Source: Alviniconcha marisindica (Eukaryota; Mollusca; Gastropoda; Provannidae). From it: a stretch of DNA of 64,000 nucleotides. The DNA lies in assembly GCA_018857735.1 (NCBI GenBank), contig JABMCL010001030.1, forward strand, positions 102,501 to 166,500, given 5' to 3'. The notes under the pieces are model-generated. The model saw nothing but the letters and a program-made list of their open reading frames with translations. It had not been told where the DNA came from and made no database searches. Below, in pieces: positions 60,860 through 64,000 of this stretch (position 1 is the first letter of the stretch; each line of letters starts with the position of its first letter). Made by a program: the position numbers and the translations under genes.

Positions 60860-63800
60860 CATGGGCACATGCAATCATTAGTAGAAAGGAGACTGGCAAA
60901 ACTGTCTAACGCATTTCCAAGCTTTGTCTTGAGTGGTACTTTTTCTTTTTACTTTAATGCACGTTCAGTTTACTAATGAAAAATACATTAGGGTTACAGG
61001 TACAGAATTCATGGGCACAATCACTCGTTAGCATAAAAGAGACTGGCAAAACTGTCTAATGCATTTCAAAGCCTTGTTTTCAGTGGCACCTGTGCTCCTG
61101 TAACTTTTAATAGTTTTATGCATATCAATTTGACTCAACAACAACTAGCTACCTGTTGTTCAAGGCAGCCAACTCATTTGGTGATTTTATTTAGCTGTGC
61201 TGTAACTGCATTGAAGAATGTATCCAGGACCAAAACAAACAAACAAACGAACAATAGCCAAAAACCGTTAATGAATGTAAAGAAATCTAGAACATTTAAT
61301 CCTACCAAGGTGGTTTGTAGCTATAGTGTAACACAATCTAGGCACTTTTACTTGTCTAAACCACTGGATGTACACAGTTTGTGCAACAGCATTTAAATGC
61401 ATGAAGGATAAGGGTAGTATATGACTTTGGTAATTATACACTTAAAAAACAACAAAAACTGCCCAGTTCATTTACACTTAATTACCCTTAACACAAAGTG
61501 CCACATAACATCAACATTTCTCATTCTTCCTAAAAAAGAGTTGTCTTATTAGATTGTTATTTGATATTTAATAACCACCGGTACAGCAGAACAACAACAA
61601 AAGTATGAAAATAACAAAAATAACCTCAACCACACAAAATTAGAAACAAACGAAACCCACGCCAACAATGCCCTGCCTACAAAACTTTACATTTCATCAT
61701 AATTCAATCACAATGCAATGGAAATGCATGGATATACACAGGTATGTCTGGACGCGTTCTCGCACAAACAGCTGGTGGAAACACACCAAGGTGCAATCTG
61801 CTGGAGAGACACGGAATGACTGACCATCAAAAGCAGCAATGGCTCAGGACACATACCTGTCAACCCATACAGTTTACCGGCATAAAGTACAGGTTTTTCA
61901 TTCTTTTGGGGCGGGCATGGCCATATTGGAAAATGGATACAGGAAAACATAATTTTCATGAGATTTTGTTTTTATTTTAAACTGAGCAGAAAGACTGAAA
62001 AACTGTTGAATGAGCAGCTAGCTGATACATGCCATCGCCAAATGCTCTCTAACTGGCCTAGTGCAATAAGCTAAGAAATCTTGTTGGAAGTGAGGTCTGA
62101 AGTCGCGCATGTGAATTTCGCACAACATTGCTTCTTCCTTCCACTGCCACATGTGCGGGTTGGAATTTGAACTGCTGCTGCCACCAGCGAAAAACCCAAA
62201 GACCCCGGCCTGCATAAGGGAAATACAGGTTCACAAACTCTGGACTAAGGTTTACTCCCAAAAGGGGTTGACAGCTATGTGGTGGAAACACCCCAAAGTG
62301 CCATTTGCTGGAGAGATACGGAATGACTGACCATCAAAAGCAGCAATGGCTCAGGACATACCACACCTTGTGAAACTGACAGGAGAGGAAACAGAAGCAA
62401 CACAGCGAGGGACACCTATGAAACAGACTTCTGAAATGATGGGGAAAAGGGCAACCAGCAAAGCTCAACAATGAGGACTGTGAACCCTCAAAAACAAGCT
62501 AGAAGCCACACACAGCGAGTACACCTAGGTGAAACAGACTTCTGAAATGCTGGGGCTAAGATACCAAAAGCGTCATACAATGAGGACTGGGGAGCAGCTA
62601 ACAAATTGTACCCACTCTGGCAATATTAAGAAAATCGATACAAAAGCCTACAGCCTTCATTCCCGAAGAATACGCAAAAGCGCAGCTAGTTCTTTCTCGA
62701 GAGTGAAAGAGTATCATGCTGCCTAGAAAAGCGCATCAACAAAACAACAACACAACAGCAAACACCACAACAACAACAACAACGCAGTCTGCAACTAAAA
62801 AGCTGAAGAGCAACACGTGTGGGGCACAACTAAAAACCACTGTTACTGGCAAAGGGCCAAGGGCAGGCATGCAGAACCCCAGCAAACCCCCTCACACGGC
62901 GTCAGCCATCAGCAGACTGAGAAAGTGTAAGTTCAATCGAAAGAGTCATACAAAATGCCACTACTAAAGCCTTACTTTGACGCAGAAAACTAAACGCAAA
63001 TCACCGCAGACTAAAGTTTCAAGTTAGTGCAATGTCGGTCAGTGGAAAAAAAACCCTGACAAAACAGAACGCAAAGAACAAATTAACACGCGCACGGCGC
63101 GAAAACACCCACAGAAATCAGTAAATGCAAGCAGCTACATTACACAAACGTACAAAAGCAATGAAAGCAACACTGTGTGCGAAGAAAAAGCAACAACAAT
63201 AAATAATGCACAAACAAGACTGGCGAAAAGGGAGTCACGGAGCAAAAGAAAATGGCATGCATGACGAGCACCTCACACGGACAGTTCAGACTGTCCAGAG
63301 ACTACAGAGAAAGAGAAAGTTCAGATCGGTTACATTGGGATGAGCAAACTTGATTGACAGCTTTGTGGTTAGATGGGTTTTCATGCTGAGTTGTCATCAG
63401 AAAGGTACAGGGAGGGACTGAGACTCTACATGGTGGTGATGTTGGTTGGTGGGGGGGGGGGGGGGGGGGGGGGGACTTCATGGCAGGTGGCAACTGGTCT
63501 CTTACAAGGGCAATGGCCCATGATGATGATGATGATGAAGGTCAAACATTTAAAGAGACACAACCTCAAAATGCTGCCTTCACAGAAGGGTGAGTATTTT
63601 TCCATGAGGGTTAGTAACTGGCTTTGAATGTCCTGTCACTTGACCTCCATGAGGGCAGCCATTGACCGCCTTTGGGAATATGTGACTGCAGCTGAAAGTT
63701 CCAGGCTCTTCATCAGTGGACAACAAAGGACACCCATCACCTCTCTACATTCTATGCTTCATCAATGGACAACAAAGGACAGATGTGAGATGTCAGTGGA

Positions 63801-64000
63801 TCAGAATTTAGTTACAATGACAGCAGACCTCCTGCTGGGACTGGCGGTTACAGGCAAGTGGCGGTTATAGACAAGTTAGTCTGACTGCACCCATCACCTC
63901 TCTACGCTCTACGCTTCCACCGCTTTCAGCCTGTGTACCTTGGACACAGATGCGTGCTGACCATTTGGAGGTACCATCTAAAAGAATTTGCTGTGCTGCT
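60860..64000 (-). other. UNC13 intron upstream of e1
   Basis: No exon encoding the expected preceding C1-C2B linker was found, so that exon lies beyond 64000. The stretch contains a roughly 95-bp duplicated segment (61771-61860 and 62272-62370, GAATGACTGACCATCAAAAG core), a duplicated AACAGACTTCTGAAATG segment (62420-62560), poly-G (63449-63475) and a CAACAAAGGAC duplication (63720-63780). Confidence 0.6.

Noticed and set aside
60860..64000. An additional upstream UNC13 exon (C1-C2B linker)
   Set aside because: Scanning the minus strand for the conserved linker preceding C2B found nothing, so it is presumed to lie past the window end.

Overview
This is a eukaryotic, animal nuclear window. 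Two conserved protein-coding genes can be reconstructed exon by exon. Splice sites are canonical GT-AG, introns range from hundreds of bases to about 6 kb, and the non-coding DNA is full of microsatellites, minisatellites, SINEs and MITE-like elements. There are no prokaryotic features. The proteins and genome texture suggest an invertebrate, perhaps a gastropod mollusc. That is an inference from style, because no lineage-specific gene is present.

Gene 1 (plus strand, left end) is DDA1, a small subunit of the DDB1-CUL4 ubiquitin-ligase machinery. Its last three coding exons lie at 606-657, 2161-2222 and 3598-3711. The exon or exons for roughly the first 27 residues are off the left edge.

Gene 2 (minus strand, 60771 down to 29933) is UNC13/Munc13, the synaptic-vesicle priming factor. 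Twenty-five coding exons are readable, giving about 1,010 residues. They cover nearly all of the C2B domain (five candidate Ca2+-binding Asp present), the MUN domain including MHD1 and MHD2, and the C2C domain to the stop codon. The N-terminal part (C1 and upstream) is beyond base 64000. The two genes converge tail to tail with about 26 kb between their stop codons.

Between the stops (3.7-29.9 kb) I find no third gene. This stretch holds SINE copies with a tRNA-like head, a long perfect-style inverted repeat (8609-8802), piggyBac-like MITEs with TTAA ends, and many minisatellites. A repeat-poor AT-rich block (15.9-20.0 kb) could be a distal UNC13 3' UTR.

The most unusual feature is inside UNC13. 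At six or more exon edges, a tandem repeat in the flanking intron contains copies of the authentic splice site, sometimes with the neighbouring part of the exon. These are decoy acceptors at e1, e7 and e18, and decoy donors at e13, e14 and e17. One gives an in-frame 42-nt alternative acceptor in C2B. A second point is a reading-frame break in the otherwise conserved C2B exon e1, best explained by one missing base. A third is that the DDA1-UNC13 convergent linkage recalls human 19p13.11, where DDA1 and UNC13A also lie near each other.
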